Of a stretch of 64,000 bases of DNA, positions 18,069 to 27,650 are shown one piece after another (the first letter of the stretch is position 1; each line of letters starts with the position of its first letter). The translations under genes and the position numbers were made by a program. Source of the stretch: Paulinella micropora (lineage: Eukaryota > Cercozoa > Imbricatea > Euglyphida > Paulinellidae). Where the stretch lies: the NCBI GenBank assembly GCA_019918135.1, contig WBZZ01000886.1, forward strand, positions 1 to 64,000, written 5' to 3'. The notes beneath the pieces are model-generated. The model was given only the letters and a program-made list of their open reading frames with translations. It searched no databases and had not been told where the DNA came from.

Positions 18069-18876
18069 CCTGCCGACCCTTTCTTTTTCTGTTCCGCTAG
18101 CGGACACAGAAAGACAAGGTGAGGGAAGGGGGGGGGTGGCCCCCCCCCCTCTTTCGCACCCTTGGTACACGGGCGCGCCGGGCGCCCTCCCCACCCCACA
18201 GCGGCCCCCCCCCCGTAACAGCCGGCTCCCCTGCCACCGTTGGCGCCAACCTTTTTTTTGCCAACCCGCGATTCTGTGTCTCGACTGTCAGTGCCAACGG
18301 CGGCAGGGGAGACAGGGGGGGCGGAAGGCGCAACTTCAGGGGGGGGCCGGACTCTTTGGGATTAACGACATGCCCACGACTTCCGCCAAGGTGATAGCGT
18401 TTGGCAATGACTTTGAAGCAGAAATTTTTCGGGCCAAAATGGCAGGGCGGGGAATTTTTTTTTCATGTCTTTCCCCGCCCGCCAGCGTCTTCTGAAAGAT
18501 TTGCTTAAAAGTTATTGCCAGAACCAACGAAAAAATCTTATTGCGTGCCGCAGTTTGCGGCAAATATATATGTGTCTGATTCTTGCCGCAAATTGCGGCA
18601 CCTGTCCTTTTCGCCGCAGGCTGCTTTGAACGCGACCGAAGAAGCGGCTCCCCTTTCATTTGCTTTTCTTCGAGATTCCAGCGGTCCGTGGAGATGAGGG
18701 AAAGGGGGGGGCGGTTGTGACAGTGCGCCCCCCCCCCTCCTCACATTTATCCACGCCTTCTCTGATGCTTCGCGGCCCCCCCCCCCGTGCAATCCCCGAA
18801 GCCTGTCTCTCCCACCGCGCTCCTAAAGCCTTTCACACAGATCTCGCGCGCCCTGCGACTTTCTTGGCACAAATCA
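18069..18876. other. Divergent intergenic region between zinc-finger and membrane-protein genes
   Basis: Contains C- and G-run tracts (18128-18150, 18203-18215, 18720-18735, 18775-18787), the paired palindromes at 18546-18600 with an AAATATATATG box between them, and no convincing gene. Confidence 0.6.
18546..18600. promoter_or_regulatory. Pair of 17-bp palindromes, candidate operator
   Basis: TGCCGCAGTTTGCGGCA (18546-18562) and TGCCGCAAATTGCGGCA (18584-18600) have identical 7-bp arms and 3-nt centres, spaced 38 nt centre to centre. A TATA-like AAATATATATG lies between them. A further half site (CGCCGCAGGC) follows at ~18612. I noticed no other copy in the window, unlike the dispersed repeats. 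The position between two divergent genes suggests a binding site for a dimeric or multi-finger regulator, possibly the neighbouring five-finger protein. Confidence 0.6.
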
Positions 18877-19668
18877 ATGTCGCTGTTTGACTTGGAGGCT
18901 CAGAAGCCACCGCAAGTGCGGGGCTTCCTCGATCGACTGCAGATCTCGTTCTGCTTTTTGCTGTTTGTGCTGCTAAGTTCTTCTGTTCTGATTATCTATT
19001 ACGTCGAGTACGGTGGGCGCTACTACGAGCTCCAAGATTACTGGCAGGATGGCTGCCAGCTGCAGCGCTCCGGTGAATTCGAGCTGGAGACCTCTTGGGA
19101 TCCAGACACTGACGTCTATATTACTAATGCCTACTTCAAGTTCAAGAACGTGCCTGGCATGACATCCGCCGAAACTGCCGCGGCGCTGACTGCGTGGACG
19201 CAAACCAAGCGTGGTGTCAGCCTCAAGTACCAGATTACGACTGGTTACGTAGGGCTGCAGTTTCACCTGAAGCATTCCCTATACCTCCAATAGCCTGCAG
19301 CGCGGACTACTTTGACAATTGGAACGAGACCGGGGTGCCTGACTTAATGCTACCGGTGGGGCTTTGGCTGAGCACCCGCTACGAAGGCTCCCGTGAACAA
19401 GAGGTCGCAGCCCTCGCGCAAAAATATCCAGACTCCCTGTTTGGCCCATACCTGTGCGAGCGGCACGGGCGCGCCGATCCGTTCGTGGTGCTGCTGCTGT
19501 TGATGGGCCAGCTCTCTCTGCTCAAAGGGCTGGGGCAGACCGTCACGCGCAGGTGCTGCCGCCGTGTTTACCAGAAGCACCTACTTGCCGAACCGCATGA
19601 AGGGGCACCCCAGCAACTGGAGCCTCTGCCAGCGACAGGCCCGCCGGAGCTGGGCCCTGGGTCGTGAT
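18877..19668 (+). CDS. Membrane protein split by a probable frameshift
   Basis: The first frame (18877-19293) encodes 138 residues starting MSLFDLEAQKPPQ, with one membrane segment (ISFCFLLFVLLSSSVLIIYYV, residues ~27-47) and an extracellular-like stretch. A second frame takes over around 19240-19270 and runs to 19668 with a coherent sequence including CSADYFDNWNETGVPDL, a second hydrophobic segment (PFVVLLLLMGQLSLL) and a Pro/Glu-rich tail. Hydrophobic segment, hydrophilic loop, hydrophobic segment and tail make one plausible two-pass protein of ~260 residues interrupted by a 1-nt indel. The family is unknown. Confidence 0.6.
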
Positions 19669-19907
19669 GAATGTTTCCAACAATTTCATTGAAACATCTT
19701 AGGTTTAGTACTACCCCCCGGAAAAGAAGCAAGTTGTATTTTTTTTAAAGTTAGCAATTTAATTTCTAGTCACACCAAAAAAATTAAAGCAAATGTTTTG
19801 ATGATCGCCACCGTCAAAATCCTTTTATTCCACCAGCACCAGCAGTCCACGCAGTCACCACGCAGTCACGCAGCGCTAATTCGTGTAAAAACATATTAAA
19901 GAATCGA

Positions 19908-19957
<50 letters not shown>

Positions 19958-20876
19958 TTTTGTCTAGCAGCTTTTTTTTTTTTTTTTTTAATTCAAGTGT
20001 AAAACTTTGTCGAGTTTTAATTTAAAACAAAACTTTTTTTTGCACTTTATTGGCGCAGTGGAGGCTTACCGTCTGCTACGAATCGGCCACCGGCTTGGAC
20101 ATCGGCTCCGAGCAGGGCTTGTCCCTCTCTCTCTCTCTCTCTCTCTCTTAGTTCTCAGCGCCAAGTGTAAGACCATCCAGCTTTAATAAAAATTTGCACT
20201 TTCTTGGCGCACTCTCTCTGTCCCCTTTCCTCTCCCACTCCCTGCTCTCAGACGGGGGGGGGGGTTTGTGGTGGGGGAGAGAGAAAGACAATTCGTGCTT
20301 GTTCCATGGCACGGACAGGGCGCCGTCGGGAGTCATGAGGCCCTTGTCCATCTGGCACAGCGACCACCAGCGATCCATCCGCCATAGAGCCGTGCTAGAG
20401 CGCGGTGCGCAAGATCTGCGGAAATATCTGCAGGAATATGACAAGTGAGAAAAAAAAATTGGAATGCGTTTGCACGCACAAACAAGGGAAGAGAGAGAGA
20501 GAGAGGGGGGGGGGTTAGCAGGGGACAAGGGGAACAGCGGAGCGGGAGGGGACGCAGGGGGGCACACCCCTGCCACTTCTTCCCCCCCCTCTTTCTCTCC
20601 CTCCCTCCCCTTTGCCTTCCCCCTTCTCCCTTCCCTCTTCCCCCTTCCCCGGTCTGTTTCTTTGGTTGTCGGGCAAAAAATTTTTTTTTCCTGATTTCAT
20701 ATTTTTTATATTTCCGCAGATTTTGCGTACGGTGGCCGAGCCATGGCACAAACAGGACGCCGTCGAGTTCGTGAACCCTTGTCCACCTGGTACATTGACT
20801 ACTGCCCGTCCATCAAACTTATAAGCAAGGAACTGTAGACGCATAAACAAAAAGGGAATTCAGTTATTTTCTGGCC
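19669..20876. other. Spacer with A43/T18 tracts, TIR-family copies and terminator-like modules
   Basis: Homopolymers A43 (19913-19955) and T18 (19972-19989) are followed by a terminator-like module (19990-20050), a (CT)n run (20128-20150), a second terminator-like module (20150-20215), and two TIR-family copies (20300-20450 and 20690-20810). The phrases GCGTTTGCACGCACAAACAAGG and CTGTTTCTTTGGTTGTCGGGC outside the TIRs also recur near many other copies. No gene seen. Confidence 0.6.
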
Positions 20877-22354
20877 ATGACTCTGAGGAGTTCAACACGA
20901 CCCACTCGCGGGATCCCCCCTCTCTCGCCGCGCCTCCCTGCAGCACAGACCAGGCCACACAAAAAAACCGAACCGAACGAGCCGGCCGTCGAGCAGTCTC
21001 GCTGGCTGTTCAAACTGCCCGACAATCTCTGGCCACTGGTGAGAGACCTGGCAGGCGCAGAGGAAGCCGGCAGGTTCGCTCTCGCGTGTCGAGATTCCTT
21101 GGCTTTAGTCCAGGGGCCTGCCTTCTGGAGAAACTACAAGCAGCCACCCCGCCTAGAGTTCGCAAACGAGCAGCACCGAAGAATACTTAGGTTCTTTACT
21201 CGCGGCTGCCTCAAAGCTAAATGGCCTTTACAACAGTTGGTGCTAGAACAGCCCTACTACCAAGACCGCCAACGCTGGTCGGACTACCAGGGCTATTCCC
21301 TAGACAGAATTACGATAGAAACCTTGATCTTGGAGGGCGAATGGCACTCTGATCGATTGTGGCAAGAAAATAAGGCCCTGGACGAGTTTGGTTGCATCCA
21401 CAACCTAGTGGCAAGAGGCAGCACCAACATCTGCCTGTCTCTGCGTGACAGCCGGCACACCCGGACTCTTCAGTCACTCGTGATTTCGCGCCAAAGCGTC
21501 CAAGACAAAAACCTCCGGGCTTTGCAGGAGCTGCAGCAATTAGAGAACCTGGCGCTTCACCAGTGTGATCAGATTACAGACAGAGGGCTGGCACACCTAT
21601 GCTCGATGCCTAAACTCAAGAAACTCTGCCTAGCCTCTTGCGGCCAAATCAATGGCTCCGGCCTGCAGAACCTGCAGATCACGGGGCTGACATTGCGCAA
21701 ATTACCTACGAGCGTCCTTCAGCAACTGCCTTCGCTTGCGAAGCTACAGGAGCTGGACTTGTTAGATTTTGGGCCCCTCTCAGCACCTGAAATAAGGGCG
21801 CTTAATAAAAACCTCACACAGCTCAGGCTAGCTCTTGACCGTGACTTTTCGGATGAGCTGCTTGACGAAATAGTCGGCTTGCAGGGCCTGCAGGCCCTGT
21901 GCCTATCAGAGTGTAAAGGCATCACCCTGCGGGGCTTGGCTAAATTGCAGCGCTGCCCCGCGCTCCAAGAACTGCGTTTGGGACAGGCCAATCTATTTGC
22001 AGACCTCAATGTACTGCATGCGTTTCGCTCGCTTCGCGCTTTGAAACTGTCGCGCTGTGAATTCCAATCAGTACAAATATATTTAGAGCTTACCTACGGA
22101 CTCGCAGGCTGCAAGAGCTACAACGGCTAGTGTTAAGGTTATACCTCATAACCGACTCGATTCTCTCCGAGTTAAAGCAGTGTCATAGGCTGCAAGAACT
22201 AGAATTTAATTGGTGCTGTTTCAATGCAGACATTGCCGAGCTGAGGCATTGCCGAGCGTTGCGGAAGGTTACGTTCAGCGAGTACGGAATTCCGCCAGAA
22301 GAGATGTTGCATCGGCTTAAGCAGGCCAGGCCCGGTTTGCAAGTTAAACAATAG
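20877..22354 (+). CDS. F-box/leucine-rich-repeat protein, frameshifted near its 3' end
   Basis: ATG 20877 opens a 417-residue frame: a basic/Pro-rich N-terminus, an F-box-like segment (LFKLPDNLWPLVRDLAGAEE, then ALACRDSLALVQGPAFW, residues ~43-85) and about eight leucine-rich repeats (LQSLVISRQSVQDKNL, LENLALHQCDQITDRGL, LKKLCLASCGQINGSGL). These are of the cysteine-containing type typical of F-box/LRR proteins. The frame ends at 22130, but an adjacent frame carries on the repeats (RLQELQRLVLRLYLITDSIL, then LQELEFNWCCFNADIAEL) to 22354, so a single-base indel around 22085-22110 splits one gene of ~490 residues. The inferred role is substrate selection for a host SCF-type ubiquitin ligase. 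Confidence 0.8.
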
Positions 22355-22432
22355 TTTTTTTAAAAAGAGGCTGAGGAAAGAGAAGAAGAAAATGGTGATG
22401 TTTTGCTACGCGCAGCAGCTGTCACCAATAAT

Positions 22433-23258
22433 TCAATAAATAGGCCATTTCTCTTGTGCCAACTCGATCACGGGTTGCAAACTTTCCTCTAACGACGGTC
22501 TGACTGTACGTATACGTCGAAGGGTCACTAGAAAGAAATACGCCATATTCTTCCCGGATTCACGCCGCCAATCATCGCCATCGTACCATCGATGTTTAGG
22601 AATCCATTTGAATTCCAAGTAACTTTTAGCGCGTGCCTCAAAGTCGGGTGGTGGAAACACGGGCGAATCCCATTTCTTCAGAATATTTAGCATCTCCTCT
22701 CCGTCCCCTGTCGCTACTTCCTCCCCTGTCGCGCTCTTTGTATCCTTTCGTATCGTACAGTCTTCTAAAGGTTTTATCATGGATACCACTTGCTGCCTCT
22801 GCTCTGGTGTAATTCGCTGTATTTCTGTAGCTCGTCCCGCCTTCGCTTGAAGCATCCTTACCCGAGCCGAGTACTGATCTACCTGCTGCTGCAGCAAGCT
22901 TAAATCTTTTAGTTGTTTCTCGACTCTTGCTTCTGCTAGTTGTACGGATTCGTTCCGTAGGGCCCAGCGCAGTTGCTCTTTTTCTTGCTCCAGACGTTTT
23001 GTTGCTTGTTGGATTTTGGTAGATTGAGACTTGATGCCATCTTGAATTTCGTTCATGTTGGCCATCTCAATTGCTACAGACATGGGTTCTGGTGTAATTA
23101 CCGAAATCTGACGCGTCTTTTCTGCTAACTCAATCGGCGCTTTTTCGCCAATCGTTGTTCAACTTGTCAATAGAAAATTCGTAGGAGATCACGACAGGTT
23201 GTCCGTCATCTTTGACGAATCGACTGGATTTATCCCACGTAGCAAATTTTGTGTGCAT
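22433..23258 (-). CDS. Coiled-coil protein, unknown function, frameshifted near its start
   Basis: The main frame (22433-23083) is Gln/Glu/Lys-rich and predicted coiled coil over ~100 residues (IKSQSTKIQQATKRLEQEKE, then LKDLSLLQQQVDQYSARVRM), followed by a globular tail with many aromatic residues (FKWIPKHRWYDGDDW). The same frame extends upstream without ATG (TIGEKAPIELAEKTRQISVI). A second frame beginning at ATG 23258 (MHTKFATWDKSSRF) flows into it if one base near 23160 is surplus. The joined gene would have ~274 codons. It is convergent with the F-box/LRR gene at 20877. No family recognised. Confidence 0.6.
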
Positions 23259-23469
23259 GGGTATTTTTTCGCGACGTACTTTGCCGCAGGGCTGCGCTGG
23301 AGCACGGTGCGCAAGATCTGCGGAAATAGGAAAAATGTGAAAAGTAGAAGAAAAAAATTTGGGATGCAGAGGAGAACGGGGGTGGGAGCACTCCCCCCCC
23401 CTCTTTGCCACCCCCCTCCCCCTTGCCCGTCCTTTGGTTGTCGGGCAACGCAGAAAAGAAAAGAAGTGT

Positions 23470-23973
23470 ATGACCGTAATAAAGGCTCTGCGTGGCTTTA
23501 TACAAAAGGTCAAAGCCCTAGCTTTGCGTCTGAATGTAAAGAAATTACCCCCGGCCGCTGCCTTTATAGTCATACGAAATGCCATTTATCCGACAAACCC
23601 AGCCTAGCTAAAGCTACGCGTGCAAGAGTATTTCGTGCGCCAAGGCATCCGACAGGTTATGTACAAGCTAGGGCACGAGCTCGAAAGGGCGTTGGGGCAG
23701 GCGCTGTGGAATTCAAAGACACAATATCCGCACCCTGGGTACATTTGCCGCAAAGCCTGCTCGCTAGCGCGAGAGCAAACAATCACATTTCATAATGAGA
23801 CACTGCTAACTTGCATAGTCATGCTGGAAGATTACCTGCTCAACTTGTTCTGGCCTGTGGCACGGCTTGTTGACTACGTGCAGCGAAACGCGGACACCAA
23901 GCCTGACGTTTTGGCACGCCTTATCACCAACAAACTGTATCCTACGAAATTACAGAGACAACAAAAAAGTTAG
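23470..23973 (+). pseudogene. Possible histone-fold doublet relic, interrupted by an in-frame stop
   Basis: From ATG 23470 the frame reads MTVIKALRGFIQKVKALAL ... AAAFIVIRNAIYPTNPA, meets a TAG at 23605, and continues in the same frame as RVQEYFVRQGIRQVMYKLGH, then further to 23973. By eye the first half follows the order of an H2B histone fold (helix, aromatic-Pro-Thr-Asn-Pro loop, long helix), and the second half (MLEDYLLNLFWPVARLVDYV ... NADTKPDVLARLIT) follows H2A helix 2, loop and helix 3 in length and hydrophobic pattern. H2B-H2A doublets are known from some giant viruses. Similarity is weak and the call speculative. A TTTTATTAATTAC end signal follows. Confidence 0.3.
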
Positions 23974-24171
23974 ACCCCCAAAACTAGAAGCGCCAAGAAG
24001 ATAATTAAGATAAGTTTTATTAATTACTAAACAATTAACATGGCGGGGAGACTGTCAGGCTCTGAATAAAAAAAATGTTCTTGACTTTTGGTTTATTGTC
24101 TCGGGCAATCCCTCGCAAGGTCTTAACTTTTTTCTGCTCTCACCGTCCTCTTCTGGCCGACAAAGCTGTCT
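23974..24171. terminator. AT-rich end signal and spacer after the histone-like frame
   Basis: AAGTTTTATTAATTACTAAACAATTAAC (24013-24040, split here as the motif TTTTATTAATTAC and its repeat AATTAAC) resembles the AT-palindromic motif found past most genes in the window. No gene seen in the rest. Confidence 0.4.
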
Positions 24172-24334
24172 TACGGTCCAAGGCCGCGTGCAAGCAAAGC
24201 AGCAACGACACGCGCGCCCCCCGCCTGCGATGCCGATCTCCGCAGGTTTGGCTCAGAGCCTGCAAGTCTGTGCAGCCCAGGCTCAGCGCCAGGTGCTGAT
24301 ATTAAAGTACGCCGTCTCGGTCGAACGCCGCCAT
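24172..24334 (-). pseudogene. 5' fragment of an F-box/LRR gene
   Basis: This block aligns with 40200-40370, the N-terminal end of the F-box/LRR gene at 38346-40370. Shared words include CAGCGCCAGGTGCTGATA and the start region CGAACGCCGCCATCT. It covers the ATG and the F-box-like helices only. The downstream repeats are absent. Confidence 0.75.
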
Positions 24335-24960
24335 CTCTGTCTCGCTCTCACCTCTTCCCCTCTCTTTATGTTCCATCAATTCTGGCCGCCCTTGTACTGT
24401 CTCGGGGACTGAACCGCGGAGCTAAGTCTGCGGCGTAAATTAGGGGCACTGGACTCTACCGTACTGGAGTCTGGAGTCTCACGCGGCATTTTGTTCAGCT
24501 TAATCAACAAATCGAGTTGCCGCCGCCACGGAACTACCGGCCTATCTCTTTTTGTATATCAGCAGCCTTTTGATATTCTTGTTCAGTATGCTGCGCCCGG
24601 CAAATGGTTTCACTTCATCGTGCCGACCTGCAAAAGACATGTAACTACTGGATTTTGGCGCACGAATCGGCAATACTTTATTTAGTTCATCCTGAGCTAT
24701 CACAATCGGCCAGCAAAGCACGGTCGACTTTTTAATTAAAAAAATTAAATACGTTCTTTGCGCGCTTCTTCGCTTGGGCCCGAACCCGGCTGAAAAAAAG
24801 CAGCTCTACCTCAAAAAACATGCAAAGCGCGCCAAAGCTTTTTTTGGGGGGGGAAACAACCGTAAGCGCCAAATTGGCGCCAAAATCTACTTGCGCGAAA
24901 GAAAATCCCACACAGACGCCCGGCTGGGCTGCCGTGAGGAAGACCTGTTGTAGCCCTCCC

Positions 24961-25020
24961 TCTCACTTGCGTCGCCCCTCTCACTTGTGTCGCCCCGCTC
25001 ACTTGCGTCGCCCCGCTCTG
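24961..25020. repeat. 18-bp minisatellite array 1
   Basis: Tandem units of CACTTGCGTCGCCCCTCT with point variants; three to four units here. The same unit forms larger arrays at 25348-25440 and 26792-26868. On the minus strand it reads as a hexapeptide repeat (SERGDA/V/T). Confidence 0.8.
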
Positions 25021-25347
25021 TCACTCCCCTACCGCTAGGGAAGGGGGGAGGCAAGAGAGTCGAAAAAACATTTCGTGCGAGTAAAAAAAAAAGGCGTACC
25101 GTTTTTCTCCGCGGGAAAACGTCCGGTTTTTCTGTTAACCTCCGGGACGGCCGGTTCATTTCGCGCTAAATTGTGCCGCCGGGGGGGGGTAGGGCGTGTG
25201 ATACGGTTGAAAAAGGCAGTGCATCTTAGACTTCCCGGGGAAACGGCCGTAAGTGCCAATTTGGCGCCAAGGCCTACTTGCGCAAAAAAAAATCCCACAC
25301 AGACGCCCGGCTGGGCTGCCGTGAGGAAGACGTCCTCCCCCTCCCTC

Positions 25348-25440
25348 TCACTTGCGTCGTCCCTCTCACTTGTGTCGCCCCGCTCACTTACGTCGCCCCT
25401 CTCACTTACGTCGCCCCTCTCACTTTCGTCGCCCCGCTCT
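25348..25440. repeat. 18-bp minisatellite array 2
   Basis: Five to six units of CACTTGCGTCGCCCCTCT with variants at positions 6 and 7 and near the end. It is embedded in the same larger repeated block as array 1. Confidence 0.85.
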
Positions 25441-26791
25441 GTCACTCCCCTACCGCCAGGGAAGGGGAGAAGGGGGGAGGCAAGAGGGCCGAAAAAACAT
25501 TTTGTGCGGGTAAAAAAAAGGCGTACCGTTTCTCTCCGCGGGAAAACGCCCCGGTTTCTCTGCTAGCCCCCGGAACGGCGGGTTCATTTGGCGCCAGATT
25601 GTGCCGTCCGGTGGGGCTAGGGCGCGTGATATGGCCGAAAAAAGGGCAGTACTGCCAAAAATGTCGGGAAACGCTGCCTTTTCCGGTTGCTTTCTCGTCT
25701 CCTCTCTCGGCCCAAACACAATGAGCTGGGCTTTGGACAGAAACCAACTGGTCGAGCACTCTTGCTGGCTGCTGCTTGTGATTACCAGACTACATCTGGC
25801 CGCTGGTTAGAGACACCTGAATGATCGTAACAGTGCCGCCGGACGCCAAGACACGGTGCTCATTAACAGTGTCGTAAGAGGACTCCCTGCGAGCAATTTG
25901 CCGTGCCTGACCTGATTAAGATCGAAAAAGTTCCCACAAAAGCCAGCCGCAGCCTGCCGCCCAAAAGCTGCGCTCGCACGCTACTGGCGTGCTTTGCCGG
26001 TGTACAAAAAAAAATTTAATAAAATCCTTGACAAAAGTTTTAAGACGCTGAAGCGCAACTTGTACCAGCAAGGTCAAAGGGGTCGAGGCAGGGTAAGGGA
26101 AAAGGGAACGGAGAGGAGCAGAGAAGGAGGCGTCTTTTTTTTCTTTTGCCCCCGCCCTTCTTGCCCTTCTCTGCCTCTTTTCCTTGCCCGTCTGTTTCTT
26201 TGGTTGTCAGGCAAAACAATTTTATTTTCCTCTTTTCATATTTTTCATATTCCCGCAAAATCTTGTGCACGGTGGCCGAGCCATGGCACTGACAAGACAT
26301 CGTCGGGGGCCGTATAGCCGAAAAAGGCAAGGGGGTGTCAAGAATGTGGCATTTTTTTTTATTAAAGCTCAACAAAGTTTTTACACTTGGCACTGAGGAC
26401 CTTGTCCACCTGGTACATTGAACACCGCCCAATCCATCCGCCGCAGCCAGGGGGCTCAAAGAGCAGGGGGGAAGAACTGATGAAAAACCAAAGAAGATGG
26501 CACTGAGCCCATGCCGGAGTGCCCCCCCCCCATTTGTCGGGTCCGAATTTGCAGGGGATGGGTGCTCCCCCCCCTTTGGCACCCCCCAACACCCCCCTCC
26601 TATATCCAAAGATCCTTTCTGCCTCCCTCCCCTGTTCCCTCCCTGAGCCCAGCGGGGCTGAAAGAACAGGGGAGATATGCATAGACATATCGTGCTTGCC
26701 CCCCTCCTCTCCTAGTTCTCAGTGCCAAGATTAAAAACTTTTCCAGGAATTTTTAAGTTTGTAAATTCTTAGCGCGCCCCTGTCCTCCCTC

Positions 26792-26868
26792 TCACTTGCG
26801 TCGCCCCTCTCACCTGCGTCGCCCCTCTCACTTGCGTCGCCCCGCTCACTTGCGTCGTCCGTTTTGTC
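26792..26868. repeat. 18-bp minisatellite array 3
   Basis: About four units of the same 18-mer. The block downstream (CTACCGCCAGGGAAGGGGAG, then the AAAAACATTTCGTGCGAGT region) matches those after arrays 1 and 2. Confidence 0.8.
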
Positions 26869-27287
26869 ACTCCTCTACCGCCAGGGAAGGGGAGAAGGGG
26901 GGGAGGCAAGAGGGTCGAAAAAACATTTCGTGCGAGTAAAAAAAAAGGCGTACTGTTGCTCTCCGCGGGGAAACGTCCGGTTTCTCTGCTAGCCTCCGGA
27001 ACGGCCGGTTCATTCGGCGCAAAGTTGTGCCGTCCGTTCAGAGGGCAGGGTGCATAATATGGCCGAAAATGTCGGGGACGCTGTTGCTGCCTTCGCTAAA
27101 AGCACCATCAAGAAAATACCACTCCCCTGCCTCTCCTAGTTCTCAGTGCTAAGTGTAAGACTTTGTCGAGTTTTAATTAAAAAAAACTTTTTTCTTTCAT
27201 TTTCTTGGCGCCCCACTCTTGGGACCCATGCCTCTTCCCTCTCTCTCCAGCTTTAATAACAAAGTTTCGCACTTTCCTAGGAGAAAG

Positions 27288-27650
27288 ATGCGTCCACTGT
27301 TTTTCTCGCACGGGGCCGGGTTGCTGGCGCGACAGGACCTAGCACCGCTGCTGCGGACGTCGAGAAGCCTGGCAGCAGCAGCTTCGTGCCTACCTTTTGC
27401 CGCAGCGGTGGCTGACGCTGGCCCTTTCCCTGGTTCCGCCACGTCACGCATCTGCCTGGACAGCATTTCGGAACGGCCCAACTTCGAACGCATCGCGCGG
27501 CCGACCTTGGAGGCCCTGCGCCTGTTCGCAAGACCGGGCGCGCTCGGCGCCCAAGAGTTTTCTTTCCACAGCTTCCGGCTCCAATCCTATCTGATGGGGG
27601 GGGGCGCCCGTTATTGGGAGGGCTTAGCTGAGGCGTTGCATTTTTGGTAG
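27288..27650 (+). pseudogene. Internally deleted copy of an F-box/LRR gene
   Basis: It begins with a CTAGGAGAAAGATGCG start context nearly identical to that of the gene at 43207 and reads FFSHGAGLLARQDLAPLLRT, as in that gene's F-box region. It then jumps through short pieces of distant parts of the same gene (LDSISERPNFERIARPTLEA corresponds to ~44185-44365, FHSFRLQSYL to ~44587). Three or more internal deletions have reduced ~2.2 kb to 0.36 kb while leaving a fortuitously open frame of ~120 codons. Confidence 0.85.

Larger units (their letters stand above)
24335..27287. other. Long repeat-rich spacer (gene graveyard, part 1)
   Basis: No intact gene. It holds three related blocks (~24840-25190, 25235-25640, 26785-27075), each with GGCGCCAA-type palindromes, an 18-bp tandem repeat array, a GAAAAAACATT...GGCGTACCG segment and a half copy of the ATATGG hairpin. 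It also has a TIR-family copy (26185-26450), fragments of the 6.2-kb direct repeat (25957-25984) and terminator-like modules (26020-26050, 26700-26770, 27135-27200). Confidence 0.6.

Noticed and set aside
18546..18600. Paired palindromes as a dispersed repeat
   Set aside because: I noticed no other copies of TGCCGCAnnnTGCGGCA in the window, so a local regulatory role is the better reading.
19913..19955. Poly(A) tail of a processed retrocopy
   Set aside because: No gene copy lies immediately upstream of the A43 run, and the other duplications in the window include untranslated flanks, pointing to DNA-level copying.
24961..25440. Short regularly repeated units suggesting a CRISPR array
   Set aside because: The 18-bp units are contiguous with no unique spacers and show minisatellite-like point variants.
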